Assembly (NCBI GenBank): GCA_028551475.1
Contig: CM052361.1
Location: forward strand, 20,411,491-20,475,490
Source: Casuarina equisetifolia
Taxonomy: Eukaryota > Streptophyta > Magnoliopsida > Fagales > Casuarinaceae
DNA length: 64,000 bases
Direction: 5' to 3'
Position numbers and translations under genes: made by a program
Shown: one piece after another, positions 47,062 through 60,400 of the stretch
Position numbering within the stretch: position 1 is the stretch's first letter
Layout of the letters: each line of letters begins with the position of its first letter
The notes under the pieces: model-generated
Database searches by the model: none
The model's input: the letters and a program-made list of their open reading frames with translations, nothing else
What the model was told of the DNA's origin: nothing

Positions 47062-48158
47062 GGTGGTCTGAGACCCCGCAGAGAGGTTGCGCCACCCGAC
47101 ATGCGCCAGGGTACGGTGGACTGGGAAAAACCTTTCCATGCAGAAAAGCACCTGAACACGCCTCCCTTCCAAGACTCGGAATACGAAGACGAAATGGAGC
47201 CTATAACAGCTCTCGGGGATGTGAACCCGCGTTAAAAGGAATAGAAAGTGTGTCCGGCCTGATTATTTTCGCTTCAGTTGTCGGCCGTTTGCTAAAAAGA
47301 AGTGGATAACACGACTAAAATTGCAATGCAGAAACGGTTAGAGTGCCCAAGAGTCGGGCAAGAAAGTTCTTTTGCGAATTATTGTTGAGAATTAATGCAT
47401 TTTTTCTACAAACCGGCCAAATCAAGAGAACAGTAAAAAAGTCTAGAACTGTAGAGAACTGTAGACGGTAAAGTCCGTTTTGTTTGAAAGTCAGTAGAAG
47501 TCTAGAACGGTTAAAAAAATCTGGCGATGAAAAGTCAAAAATCGTACATTGGCGGTGGTGTAAGTCGGTCATAATCTCTATAAATAGCCCTCCAGACTTC
47601 GTGATGTCGTACACGGGCTTCGTAATATAGTACAGGAGAAAATAGAGTTCAACAAAATACCACTTTCCAACTTCTGTGGAGACACGAGCTCCTCTTGTTG
47701 TTTCCTTTTTTCTTTTTCTTTTTCTTTTTATCCTTCCATTTTTTCAACCTTTCACCTCTTCACAAGTACCAGCAACAATTTTTTATCCACACTTCTGCTA
47801 GCCAAATACTTGCTAACTTTTCTTTTCTTCAGAAAATCATCTCTAGTGTCATAGACAAGATTCAATCCTAGGTTCTATGGGTATAAGCCCACCATGTTTC
47901 TATTCTACTACTTCGATATGCTTAATAATAAAATCAATAGCAATATTAGAGACCATGAAACTGGACCAAAGAGTAAGGGATCAAGATCCAGCAGTTATCC
48001 TTATTCAAGATCCAATGCGTACCAGGAGATTGCTGAAACACTCTCATATCAGTACAAAAAAAAAAAAATATCAAATCTTAAGTGTGGGGCTCTCACTTTC
48101 TTAATGAACCAATTTTTTAAAGAATGGTGGAGCATCAATAACAAAATCAATAATTATC
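47062..48158. other. CHX-B 5' flank up to the transposon
   Basis: Promoter and leader of CHX-B, clearly duplicated from (or with) the CHX-A 5' flank. It ends at 48158 where copia element 1 begins; the last five bases, TTATC, are the left target-site duplication. A plus-strand TATAAATAG at about 47579 is not backed by a downstream plus-strand gene. Confidence 0.6.
47287..47393 (+). pseudogene. laccase intron 4/exon 5 fragment upstream of CHX-B
   Basis: Second copy of the laccase-derived fragment at the equivalent position upstream of CHX-B: GTTTGCTAAAAAGAAGTGG, then TAAAATTGCAATGCAG, AAACGGTTAGAGTGCCC and AGTTCTTTTGCGAATTATT. The shared flanks show it was copied together with the CHX unit. 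Confidence 0.8.
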
Positions 48159-48437
48159 TGTTAAAGATTGGAAAAGTATTAATCACACCTATCACATTGT
48201 CATATTAGGTGACCTATCATATTACTATGTTAGGTCTTAGAATAAAGTTCAATATATTACAATTATTTTGTATATGCTATTTTTCTTAAATATGTCAAGT
48301 TTTACATTCTATAAATGTAGGGTTTTGATCTTTGTAACATAAGAAGTCATTTTCTTTTTGTATGGATTTATTCAAGCTTTTATCCTATTAATGAAAATAA
48401 TAGAATATTTTCACAGCTTCTTGCATTGGTTTTTTCA
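48159..48437 (+). repeat. 5' LTR of copia element 1
   Basis: 279 bases, starting TGTTAAAGATTGG and ending GGTTTTTTCA. The TG...CA ends are intact and TTATC precedes it. Confidence 0.9.
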
Positions 48438-48451
48438 TGTATCGAGAGCCA
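48438..48451 (+). other. primer binding site of element 1
   Basis: TGTATCGAGAGCC immediately follows the LTR. It is a slightly decayed form of the TGGTATCAGAGC site complementary to initiator tRNA-Met. Confidence 0.65.
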
Positions 48452-48483
48452 ATAGTTTTGCTAGGTTCTCTTGAGTTGCATAT

Positions 48484-48903
48484 TGTTGGAAGAAGTCCCA
48501 CATTGGGCACAAATACAAAAAGAAACCTGCATATATAGGAGAGAAAAACCCCCTCTTATGAACCGGTTTTTAAGTGGGTGGGCCTCTCTTATATATAAAA
48601 CCCAATAGTGGTATCAGAGTCACGTTTCAGTCTAACTAGGCGTGGTGAATGATGGGTATTGGGCCAAAACACTTAAAAAATGCATGAGCCAACAAATAAT
48701 GGACAGACACGGGCTATTAACAAAACACTAAAATGGGTCAAACATGGGTTGATCTAGGCCCGATGTGTGACAGGGGTACTGTTGGAAGAAGTCCCACATC
48801 GAACATAAATACAAAAAGAAACCTGCATATATAGGAGAGAAAAACCCCCTCTTATGAACCGGTTTTTAAATGGGTGGGCCTCTCTTATATATAAAACCCA
48901 ACA
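48484..48903 (+). mobile_element. TRIM-like miniature LTR element
   Basis: A 420-base non-coding element with a perfect CATAT duplication on both sides (48479-48483 and 48904-48908). The terminal repeats, 48484-48607 and 48780-48903, are 124 bases each, start TGTTGGAAGAAGTCCCACAT and end CCCAAYA. The primer site TGGTATCAGAG (48609-48619) follows the left repeat, and a purine-rich GACAGGGGTAC precedes the right one. The interior is only about 170 bases with no open frame, which is the definition of a terminal-repeat retrotransposon in miniature; it needs enzymes from another element to move. It lies inside the leader of copia element 1. Confidence 0.9.
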
Positions 48904-49276
48904 CATATATCCTGTAGTGCGTTCAGCTTTCATATAATTCTGATCGTGTTTCTTGGTTCGAGCAAAACCCTCATTTTGTGTTTCTGAGACATGCGCCTAA
49001 CGAGAAAGTCTTTGCAATTGAAGTGAGCCGAGGGGTCGAGTGACGTGCCTGCGCTTGAGAAAGACTGCCGAAATCAAGAAAAAGGTAAAAAGCTTTTGTA
49101 CCTAAGCTTTTGCCAAAATAATAATAAAAAAAAAAAAAGCTTTTGTCCTTTAATGGAAAGCTTTTTTGGTTGTATGCTTGTTTAAGACTCGGCATTTCGA
49201 CAAGCCACTTGGTGGTGTGTTCTTTTTTGTTCCAAAATGGAAAGAGTAATCATGCCGGACTTTGTTGACTGATTTT

Positions 49277-49998
49277 TGTTGGTTCATTATATAAGTCCAT
49301 ATAATGTGAGCTTATATCAATGATGTATAAACAATTATTCCCTACCATGACAATGCAATATAATTTTATTGGTCCATTTAATTGTACACATATTATACAT
49401 ATATTTTCCTTTTGTATATATGGTAGTGGTTGGTGTGGACCTTTGTCCATCTTATAGACTTTGATGAGTGAAGCTATTTGTATGGACATTTTATTGATTG
49501 GCTAAGTCCCCCTCTAGCTCTCTATTTAAATATATATATATAATATATTTAATGTTGTTGTAGAGAGAAATTTTGGAGACAACAATGTAATTTATTTTAT
49601 TGTGTTTAGTTGTGGGAAATTGCCCCTTAGGGTGGTTTTGCCACGTCAGCCATGATACCTCTCTCTCCCGTAAAACACTAGACACACTAACTCATAAATA
49701 ACCCACGACTCACACAAACTAAATAACTGTTTGTTCACTTAGGTAGAAAATTAGCTTTTTACACAGTCATTGTTTATCGCATTCTCCCTAATTTTCATGT
49801 AGCAACTTTCAGGTTATCTCATCAAGCCAGTATCTGGTGAGGATAGAGTGGAAGACTTTGTCCAAAATGGCAATGCAAATAGAAAAATACGATATATTTT
49901 TAGATCTATTTTATGTTATATATAGAAATCCATTCATTTCTCCATGTTCAATGCTCAGATTTCGTAAAAGAGTTTCATTTGAGATCAAATTTCTAACA
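49277..49998 (+). repeat. 5' LTR of copia element 2
   Basis: 722 bases from TGTTGGTTCATTATA to TTTCTAACA. It has TG...CA termini and matches 56373-57101. Confidence 0.9.
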
Positions 49999-51691
49999 AT
50001 TGGTATTGGAGCATTTATAGCATTGATGTGATGAATAAAATCGAACCAAAATTGCATTTTGGTCTTAAACTTAAAATGGGTTTCTTGTTTTTCATAGATT
50101 AAAATTTTAAATTTAGATATGAGCTTAACTAGTAGCCATTTTCATTAGATAAGGCTAAATTTAGAACCAACATGGTGTGATGTTTCCACCGATGCCAAGA
50201 ATCACCAAAAATGGTAGTTTTTGATCGGGTCATACATGACCCGACTTGACGATAACCGAGTCAAGCTGCCAACCACCTCCATTCACCACTGAATGCATCA
50301 CCGAAGGAAGATCGTCCACTAATGATCTCAACAGCATCTCAATCAGTTGGAGAACCAGCCGATCGAACGCCAAACTAGTTAAATTGAACTACTCGATTTC
50401 GACTAGATCTGGCCACTAATGAACACCAAAGTGACATCGTTTATGGCATCAAACATCGGCCATGTGCTGACGGTTTCGATGATGTCTCGATTGGCCGGAG
50501 AACTAGCCAACAAGACAGTGAACCGGCCATATCGGTTCGAACCAGCCAAAATCGCTGGAACCGACTAATATGGGTTAAACTGCCTAGATTGGCCATACTG
50601 GCTGGTAGCCACTTCTGGCGGCATGTGGAGAAGCGTGGAAGTGCATATGAGACCTGTTTTTATGCAAAAAATTTTATAATTTTATTTTGAACATTTTGAT
50701 GCAATTTATTTAAGATAATTATCTCTATTGGTCGATTCTTTGAATCAAATTCTTTGATTTATTGCTTAATTAATTTTATATGCAATAATTATGTGCTAGC
50801 ATGTAATGATTAATTGTTTGAGAATTATCCTTACGGCCTTTTGAATGTTATGTACTTGTTTAAATTTTATATTAGGCCATTTTAGTTTAGCATACGATTA
50901 TATGACACTTATAGTGTTGCTTAAGTGCAACTTAGAGACAAGTGCCCCCGTCTTCTAAAATTAAGTAGCATATTTGGATTATAATGTATGTTGTATCTTG
51001 TAGCACAAACCGATCTCATAGCTTGATTGTGTTGTGACTACCACAATGGCACACCTTGGTTAGGTCATGGGGTTGTGTTTTGTGCATTTAAAGGATTTCT
51101 CTAAGTACACGGGGGTCATGTGATTCAATTAGATTGCGACCACTACTGTGGCATAGTTTGATTAAGTTATAAGACTTTATTCTTGTATTGTGGATGAGTC
51201 CAATCCTAGTATGTTGTCATTTTTCCACAAGAAGTGACTATGTGTCAAGAATTGGATGTTACACATCTAACATGCCTGGATTTGGGCTAGTCTTTGAAGT
51301 CTATACACCTATAGGTGGTGGATTGTGAGGATTAGTTCTCCCTTATGACAACTGTTATGCGGAAAGTTTTTGGATGGCATGTCATGTTAACTGCCCGCAG
51401 GTGTTTATGTGATAATGCTTGTGAAACTCTCTTTTTGTCTACTCACTATGTGCTCTTATTATGCATTGTGAATTATAGTAATTTTCACAGGTCAACAATT
51501 GCATGATAACCATAGAGATCTTAACTAGATCGAATTTCAAGAAATGGTTAGCTAATCTCCTCTTCGTTTTGTGAATTTCTAATTTGCATTTAGTCCTCAC
51601 TACTAAAAAGCCAAAGGACCCTATTGAGATTGGCACATAAAAGTATAAGAATAAGTGTGCTACTTAGGCTAGAAAGAATGAGTTTTGTCTA

Positions 51692-54600
51692 TTGACAATG
51701 CAAAAGACAATTAAGGATCACTTTCAGGTAGATTTATCCATCGATGCCACTGCTAAGGAATTTCTAGAGGCAGTGGAGAAGCAATATACGTTGCCTACTA
51801 ATGCTCTAGCTAGAAAGCTTTTGCAAGAATTGTTTGATCTCAAATATGATGGATCTATGCATGTAAGGAATTATATCATAAAGGTGACTGAGTATAAGGC
51901 CAAACTCAAGAAGGTGGATGTTATCCTTTTTAATGCAATCACCATTCATAAGGTTTCGAATAGCTTCTATGCAAACTTTGCCGTTCTTAAGATAACTTAT
52001 CATATGCGACATGAACAATGGATAACTAATGAGCTGTTAGCTTAAGTGATGGTTGAAAAGAAGCAATTGAGAGCTAATAAGACTCATGTTGCTTTATTTA
52101 CTCAGGAAGCTAGTTTTAGTAAAAACAAGAAAGTCAGGCTTTAACGCAATAAAGACCCTAGAAGGACTCGTCCAACTTTTCATGAATTAGACTCCCAGGG
52201 CAGTGTTGCTGGGACAAGGAGGACTCATATGGTTACTAGGGTCAGGCCAAATGAGATCATATGTTATTATTATAGAGTAAAGGGGCATAAGAAACCTGAT
52301 TGTCCCAAGCTTAGGAAAAGCAAGGGAAAATGCCTAAATGGAGGTAATTGCTTTTTAACTTATGTTTGTGAGTCTCATATAATAGAAACACCTTCTAGTT
52401 CGTGGTGGTTAGATACTGGTGCCATTAATCATGTAACATTTACCATTCAGGGATTCGTAAGCTAGAGGAGGCCAAGTCAGGATAAGAAGTATCTCTTTAT
52501 GGGGAATAACATGAAGGTTAATGTAGAGTTCGTTAGAGATATCATCTTACTTTTAGATGCTGATTTTAGAATGACTTTATATAACACCTTTTATGTACCA
52601 TCTTTTAGATAGAATTTGGTTTTAGTTTCTCTGTTAGATAAATTAGGGTATTCTTTTGAAGTTAAGAACTTCATTATTAATGTATGTTTTGATTTGGACT
52701 TTGTTTGTTGTTGCACTTTGAATCATCGTTTATATAAGCTTAGCTTATCTCCACATGAGATTTATGTTACAATAAATGTTAAATGTAATGTCCCTAAGAG
52801 GGTGATGTCTAAAAAGCAATAATATACATTATGGTATAAGAGACTGTCACATTTCAAAAGAGAGAATACAAAGGTTGATAAAAGCATGAATTTTGCCCAT
52901 TTTTAAGGAGGATTTGGAAACCTGTGTGGATTGTTATAGAGGTAAGTTGACTAAGACAAAGAAAAAGACTATAGTTCATTGTTCTGATTTGTTAGATGTG
53001 ATGCACACTGATATAAGTGATTGATATAGACCAACATTGCAAGGTGATGTTTATTTTATTACCTTTATAGATGATTTCTCACACAATGGATATATGTATT
53101 TGATCAAAGAAAAGTCAAAGTCCCTTGAGAAGTTTAAGGAGTTTAAGGTTGAAGTTGAGAAACAGTTAGAGAAAAGTATAAAAATTGTGAGATCTTATCG
53201 AGGTGGATAATACTATGGGAGACATGGTGACATAGGACAACATAAGGGACCATTTACTTAGTATTTACAAAATTCAGGCTTAATAACTCAATTCACTATG
53301 CTAGGGAGCCTAGAACATAATGGTGTTGCTGAGAAGTGAAATAAAACTTTGATGGATATGGTTAGGAGCATGATGAGTGGCAATAATCTACCCTAGTTCC
53401 TATGGGGAAAAGCCTTGAAGACTTTTATGTATATTCTTAATAGGTGTTCCTACTAAAGTAGTTTAGCTGACTCCGTTTGAATTATTTAAGGGACGCAAGC
53501 CTAGTTTGAACCATATTAAAGTTTGGAGATGCCCAATTAAAGTGAGGTTGTATAATCCGACTATGGGAAAGTTAGATCCACAAACCACTAGATGTTATTT
53601 TGTATCCTACCCAAAACACTCCAAGCGCTATTGATTTTATAACCCTTGTGGAGGTCCTAGAATGATAGATTCGCAAACAGTTAAATTCTTAAAGCTTGAT
53701 ATTGTAGAGAAAGCTGAATGTTCACAGACCTCAAAGAGCAGAGGCTTTACTTGTGTGGGTGTTAAAGCTAATCCTTTTGTTTCATTGAGCATGCAACCTG
53801 TTGGACTAGTTCTAGTACATGCAGATGTGCAGGAACACGATACTTATAAAGTTCCAGTTGAGGAAATACAAGCTTAAGATCAAAATATTATTGCTCCGCC
53901 AATTCAGAGATCTACTAGAGAGAAGAGGTTAGCCATCCACCCTAACTATGAGGTATATCTTGGTAAACATGATTATGACTTTGGGATTGTAGAGAATCCA
54001 ATGACCTACTCTGAGGTTGCTTCGAGTCCACAATCATAATTTTGGTTGAATGCTATGAAAGATGAAATACAATCCATAAGGCATAATGAAGTCTAGGATT
54101 TAGTTGAGTGACCTGAAGGATGCAGGCCTATTGGTTGCAAATGGCTATTTAAGACAAAAAAATATTTCACTGGAAAGGTAGATAGATTCAAGGCCAGATT
54201 GATTACTAAGGAATTCACATAAAAAGATGGAATTGATTATGATGAGACTTTCTTGCTAGTATCTTTTAAAGACTCATTTAGGATCGTTATGGCACTAATG
54301 ACCCATTTTGATATGGAACTACGCCATATGGATGTTAAGACTACCTTTTTAAATAGAGTCCTGGATAAGAAGTATATATGGAACAACTTGAAGGTTTTGT
54401 GAAAGGTAATGCCAATAAGTTTGTTTGTGAGATGAAGAAATTTATTTATAGCCTTAAGCAAGCCTCGAGACAATGGTACCTGAAATTTGATAGCTTTATC
54501 ACTTCATGTGGTTTTGTTAAAAACTTGATGGATCGTTGTATATATACCAAGTTTAGTAGGAGTACCCCAATTCTATTAATTCTTTATGTCGATGACATAT

Positions 54601-55575
54601 TATTGGCATGCAAGGATATGAGGTTATTTCGAGAAACTAAGGCATTATTGTCTTTTAAGTTTGATATGAAAGACCTTGGTGAAGTTTCCTTTGTTATTGG
54701 GATTAAAATCCATAGAGATCGTTCACATCGACTGTTAGGTCTTTCTTAAGGACATATATTAATTAGGTATTAGCAAGGTTTAACATGCAAGATTGCAAGC
54801 GTAGAAGTGCACCAATACTTAGAATTGACAAGTTGAATAAATTACAAAGCTCTCAGAGTAAAGCTAATAAGGAATCTATTAAGAGAATACTATATGTGAG
54901 TGTAGTAGGTAGTTTTATGTATGCACAGGTTTGCACCAGACTTGATATTGCTTTTGCCACTAGACTTCTTGGCAGGTTTTAATTTAACCCTGGCCATGAT
55001 CATTGGGTTGTTGCCAAGAAGGTTATGAGATACTTGAAAGGAATAAGGAATTATATGTTGACTTATAGACATGTAGATGATTTGGAACTTGTTGGGTATT
55101 TAGATGCAGATTTTGTAAGCAATAAGAATAATATGAAATCCACATCATTTATGTCTTCGTAATGACAGGTGGAGCAATGTCATGGAAAAATGTTAAACAT
55201 ACATTGATTACATCCTCCACTATGCATGTAGAGTTTGTGGCCTATTACGGTGTGGTTGTTCAAGCCATTTGGTTGAAAAACCTTATAAAGTTGTTAACTT
55301 CCATTGATTTTATTGAAAAGCCCATTCAATTATATTGTGATAATTTTGCTACTATGTCATTCATTAATGACAACAGAAATATTAAAGGAGCCAAGCACAT
55401 AGAGATCAAATTTTTGATAGGTAAAGAGAGAGTAAAGTATGGTGAAGTTGCAATGAAGCACATTAGAACAAATGCCATGGTAGCTGACCCACTAATTAAA
55501 GGGTTAAGCCTTTCTATATTGCAAAATCACGTTGACTGTATGGGTATTTATTCTTCATTTGATGCCTTTGTTTAA
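51692..55575 (+). pseudogene. gag-pol relic of copia element 2
   Basis: Broken into many frames. In order it shows: a UBN2-type gag segment (ATAKEFLEAVEKQY) near 51740; a zinc knuckle CYYYRVKGHKKPDC near 52259, whose second Cys is replaced by Tyr; a protease motif WWLDTGAINH near 52405; integrase remnants (52850-53650); reverse transcriptase with YVDDILLACKD near 54580; and an RNase H motif LYCDNFATMSF near 55330. Domain order (integrase before reverse transcriptase) places it in Ty1/copia. It is non-functional. Confidence 0.88.
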
Positions 55576-56372
55576 TGGGAGCTTATGCTTTCTATTTAAT
55601 GATTTTGCTCAATGAGAGTTATTGATGTTTGTTAAACACTTTTGTTCAGTGAGAGTTAATGTCCACTTCATTGTTATGTATCATTGTAGCATTTGTTTGC
55701 TTACTGTTATGAAACTTTGATTGATGCATGTGCATCTTAGTTACCTATTTGTTGTTTAATTTTCATAAACTTATTAAACACATATGTGCTTGTTTAAGAC
55801 AGGTTATAAAGTTTTAAAGAAGGTACAACCTTAAGCATTTGGCCAAGGCACATTATTATTGGCCATATTGTAATGTCTTGTAGCACACAAATATTTATGT
55901 ACTTGAGTACCTTACACAAGACATTTTATATTCTCTTGGGACAGTTTGTCGATGACATATTGTCACCTTGGGGATGTCCTTCTGGGACAATTTATCGATG
56001 ACGTTCGTCATTTGGAGCAATATTTTCCTATGATGGTTTTTTCAGTGACTTTGGTCATTAAAAGAATGAGACTGATGGAAGGGTAACACAACATTTCTTT
56101 TATGGTGTTACTTGTCCACCATACTAACATATAAAATCTATGTTCGTAAAGTGGAGGACTTTTGTGACTATCTTGGGAGTTGTCTCTAAATGGTATAGTT
56201 ACCACTATTATCCATGAATTTGAAACTTTATATGACAAGATTGGCAATAAAGGATGTTTCTGAATCTTCTGGACCAACACAAAATGTTTTTAAAAAAATT
56301 ATTTTCATATATATAAAATTTACTAGTAATATTATTTATTTTTTTGATCATTGCTATAGCCCAATGGGAGAT

Positions 56373-56622
56373 TGTTGGCTTATTGTATGAGTCCATGTAA
56401 TGTGGGCTTATATCAATGATGCATAAACAATCATTCCTTATTGTGGCAATGCCATGTGATTTTATTGGTCCATTTAATTGTACACATGTTGTAAATATAT
56501 TTCCTTTTGCATATATAGTGCTGGTTGGTGTGGGCCTTTGTCCATCTTATAGACTTTGATGAGTGAAGCTATTTGTATGGACATTTTATTAATTAGCTAA
56601 GTCCCCTCTCTAGCTCTTTGTT

Positions 56623-56664
<42 letters not shown>

Positions 56665-57101
56665 ATGAGAAATTTTGGAGACAATAATGTAATTTATTTT
56701 ATTACTTTTAGTCATGGGAAATTACCCCTTAGGGTGGTTTCACCACGTCAGCCATCATGCCTCTCTCTCCCGTAAAACACTAAGCATACTAACTCATAAA
56801 TAACTTATGATTCTCACACACTAAATAACTGTTTGTTCATGTGGGTAGAAAATAGGCTTTTTATGCAGTCATTGTTTGTCACCTTCTCCCTAATTTTCAC
56901 ATAGCAACTTTTAAACTATCTCATCAAGCCAATATCTGAAGAGGATAGAGTGGAAGAATAGGTCCCAAATGGCGGCACAAATAGAAAAATACAATATGTT
57001 TTCATATCTATTTTATGTTATATATAGAAACCCATTCATTTCTCTATGATCAATGCTCATATCCTATAAAAGAATCTCGTTTGAGACTAAATTTTCTAAC
57101 A
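56373..57101 (+). repeat. 3' LTR of copia element 2
   Basis: 729 bases from TGTTGGCTTATTGTATG to TTTTCTAACA, preceded by the polypurine tract and followed by ATTTT. Confidence 0.9.
56624..56661. repeat. AT microsatellite in the 3' LTR of element 2
   Basis: A run of about 18 AT units, interrupted once by C. The matching place in the 5' LTR (about 49529-49545) is much shorter, so the expansion happened after insertion. Confidence 0.85.
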
Positions 57102-57474
57102 ATTTTATCCCTTATTTTTGCCTTTTTCTTTCTTTCTTAGGGAAAGGTGTGTGTTACACACTTATAATTTGGTTTTCTCCCTCCAGTAGAAAGGTGCATG
57201 TAGCACTTATTATTTATCAAATTTTCTAGTTTTTGTTGAGAAAATTGTGCTTTGTTTCACAATTTTGATTCTGTTGCCTACACCAAGCAGCCATATAAAC
57301 CTTGGTATTTTCTCATTTCCTTTTTGCTTCTGCACTTTGTAACTATCTTTTAGATTGTTTTTATGGTTCAAATACTTTGCCAAACAGTTAATTTCTTAAA
57401 TACATCCTGGTACAAGTATCTTGGAGAATTTTTTGGCTTTGTACTTTTCATAATTATTTCATCAAACACTCAAT

Positions 57475-60400
57475 GTGCTTAATTTTATTTGCTGTATTTT
57501 CTATTGCAAACAACGTCACCACCTCATGACTACCATGTCATTTAGGGTTTCTGGCAAGCCCAAATGTGAGCATTGTAAATGCAAGAGGCACTGTAAAAAT
57601 TTTTTTTATCATCTTAATGGCTATCTTCTAAGTCATAAGAATTTTGCTGATAATTCTACTATTAATCTAGCCACTGCTGAAAGTAGTCATTGCATTTTTA
57701 CACCAAAATAGTATAACCGCATTATCCATTTGATTAAGGAGGACTATGATAGGACCTCTCATGCTAATAGAGTAAGTATTCTAGAATATTTTCCTTACAT
57801 TTGGATTATAGATAATGGAGCCAATGATCATATTACTGTTGATTTTAATTGTTTAGAATTTCATGTTAAATGCATGTCTAAGTTTAGATTTGTTAAATTT
57901 CCAAATGGGGAACTAACCCAAGTCACCCATATTAGTTCTATAACCCTAGCCAACAATGTGAAATTGCACACCATACTTTACTCTCGTGATTTCAAACATA
58001 ATTTATTATTCGTAACTAAATTCATTACTGAGAATAACTGTTTAGTGGTTTTCTATGATGATTTATGTATATTTCAGGACCTCTTTACAGGTGATATCAA
58101 AAGGATTGGTAGAATGCGACATAAACTTTTTTTTTTTGGCACCCCAGGAATAACCATATTAGCAAATCTTCTAATACTACACCGGCCATTTCAATTACTT
58201 TAGCACATAATGACCTTAGTTTTCATTTATGGCATTTGAAACTTGGTCACATGTCTTCATCTAAATTTAAATTTTTGAATGATTTCAAAGATTTTCTATC
58301 TTCTAATTTTCATTGCTCAGTTTGTCATCTTGCTAAGCAAACAAGTGATCATTCATTGTTCACACTAAGAATGTTAAAAATCTTTTTGATTTAATCCATA
58401 TACATATTTGGGGACCATATCATGCCCCAAATTATAATGGTTCGAAATATTTTCTAACCATCGTTGATGATTTTTCACAATGGATCTAGATTTTCATGAA
58501 ACATAAGACTGAAACAATATCATATTTAGAACGTTTCTTTAACATAATTAAAAATTATTTTAATATTAGGATCAAATGCATTCGTTCTAATAATGCAACT
58601 AATTTTTTTAATTCATCATGTGACAAGTTGTTTTCATTACAAAGTATAATGCATGAAAATTCATATGTATATACCCTGCAATAGAATAGTGTAATAGAAT
58701 GTAAGTATCATCACTTATTGAATGTTGTACAAGCATTAAAATTTCAAAATCACATGCCTACATGTTTTTGAGGTGAGTGTATACTCATTGCTACACACAT
58801 TATTAATTACATTCCTTCTTTAGTCTTACATGGGAAATCTCCTTATGAAGTGATTCATGAGAAAGCTCCTAACCTCTCTAGATTCTGAGTCTTTGGTTGT
58901 CTTTGCTATGCTTCAGTAGTGGGGCACGAAGATAAATTTGCCCCTCGAGCTATTCCGAGTATTTTCATGAGATACCCTTTTGGGCAAAAAAATGTATAAA
59001 CTTTATAATATTGAAAGAAAAAAAAAATTTGTGAGTCGTGATGTTTACTTTCATGAAAATGTTTTTCCTTTTACAAACATAAAGACTGGATCCCATTTTT
59101 TAGAATTCCTTACAAAAGTAACAAGTTATCAAAATTAACCCCAATTCAGATGCTCAGGTAATCCTTCCTACACAATCAAATCTCATTCTGATACTACCAC
59201 TCATACTACACTAGATATTACCACTCCAATACATCAAGCAATCAACCCAATGATTCTACCTTTAAGATTCTAGATCCTCTTGAGTCACCTCTTATTTTTA
59301 CTTATGATGAGACAAAGGATGCTACTTCCTCACCAACCATGCCTAATCCCATAGTCCCTTCATCACTTCCTAGACGATCTACCAGAATGTCAAAACTACC
59401 CATATGAAAGATTATGTCTATAACAATGTTGTTAGTTCATCCATACAATACCACATCTCTGACTATGTATCTCATACACATTTACCCATTCCACATAAGC
59501 ACTTAATAACAGCCATTTTACCTTAGACAGAACCCTTGTTCTACCATGAGGTAGTTAAAGATTCTAGATGGTAAGATGTCATGGATCAAGAAATGAAAAT
59601 ATTAAAATTGAACGAAACATAGGAACTAGTAGACCTACCACCATAGAGAAAACTTATGAGATGTAAATGGGCATACAAGATTAAGTATCATGTTGATAGG
59701 AGCATTAAGTGCTTTAAAGCTTGTCTAGTAGCCAAAAGTTATAGTTAGACAAAAGGGATAGATTTTCACGTGACTTTCTCTCCTACAGTAAAATCTGTAA
59801 CAGTCAAAAGTATATTATCTATTGTTTTACAACGTAAATGGACTATTCGACAAATGGATGTCCATAATGCATTTCTATATGAAGACTTAGATGAGAAAGT
59901 ATTTATGAAACCACTATCTAGGAGTCCTTTCGAAAGGGGTCCAAAGTATGTTGGTTGAGGAAATTTTTTTATGAGTTAAAGCAAACGTCATGACAATGGA
60001 ATGAGAAGTTTACAGAAGCTTTAGTGTTTACTAGTTATCTATAGTCGCTATATGACTATTCTCTTTTCAATAAAAGACAAGATGATAATATTATTTTAGT
60101 ATTCATATATGTGGATAACATCTTAATCACATATATGAGTACTAAATGATAATATTATTTTATTGGTTATCGACAGTCACTATATGACTATTCTCTTTTC
60201 ATTAAAGGACAAGATGATAATATTATTTTAGTATTCATATATATGGATAACATCTTAATCATTGGTGATAACACACAAGAAAATGAGGCTTTGCAAACTT
60301 ATCTTCATTTTGCATTTCAAATTAAGGATTTGGGAGAACTCAAGTATTTTCTTAGGATTGAGATCCTTCGAGATTCAAATGGCATGCATCCTAGTTAACA

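Larger units (their letters stand above)
49277..57101 (+). mobile_element. Ty1/copia LTR retrotransposon 2 (nested)
   Basis: 7.8-kb element with ATTTT duplications at 49272-49276 and 57102-57106. The 5' LTR is 49277-49998 and the 3' LTR 56373-57101. The primer site TTGGTATTGGAGC (50000-50012) and purine tract ATGGGAGAT (56364-56372) are in place. Its coding region (about 51692-55575) is copia type with many stops. The two LTRs are visibly diverged, and the right one carries an expanded AT repeat near 56624-56660. It is inserted in copia element 1 and so is younger than that element. Confidence 0.92.

Noticed and set aside
47575..47590. TATAAATAG on the plus strand upstream of CHX-B
   Set aside because: No plus-strand gene follows, and the equivalent site in the CHX-A flank reads TGTAAATAG, so it is likely chance.
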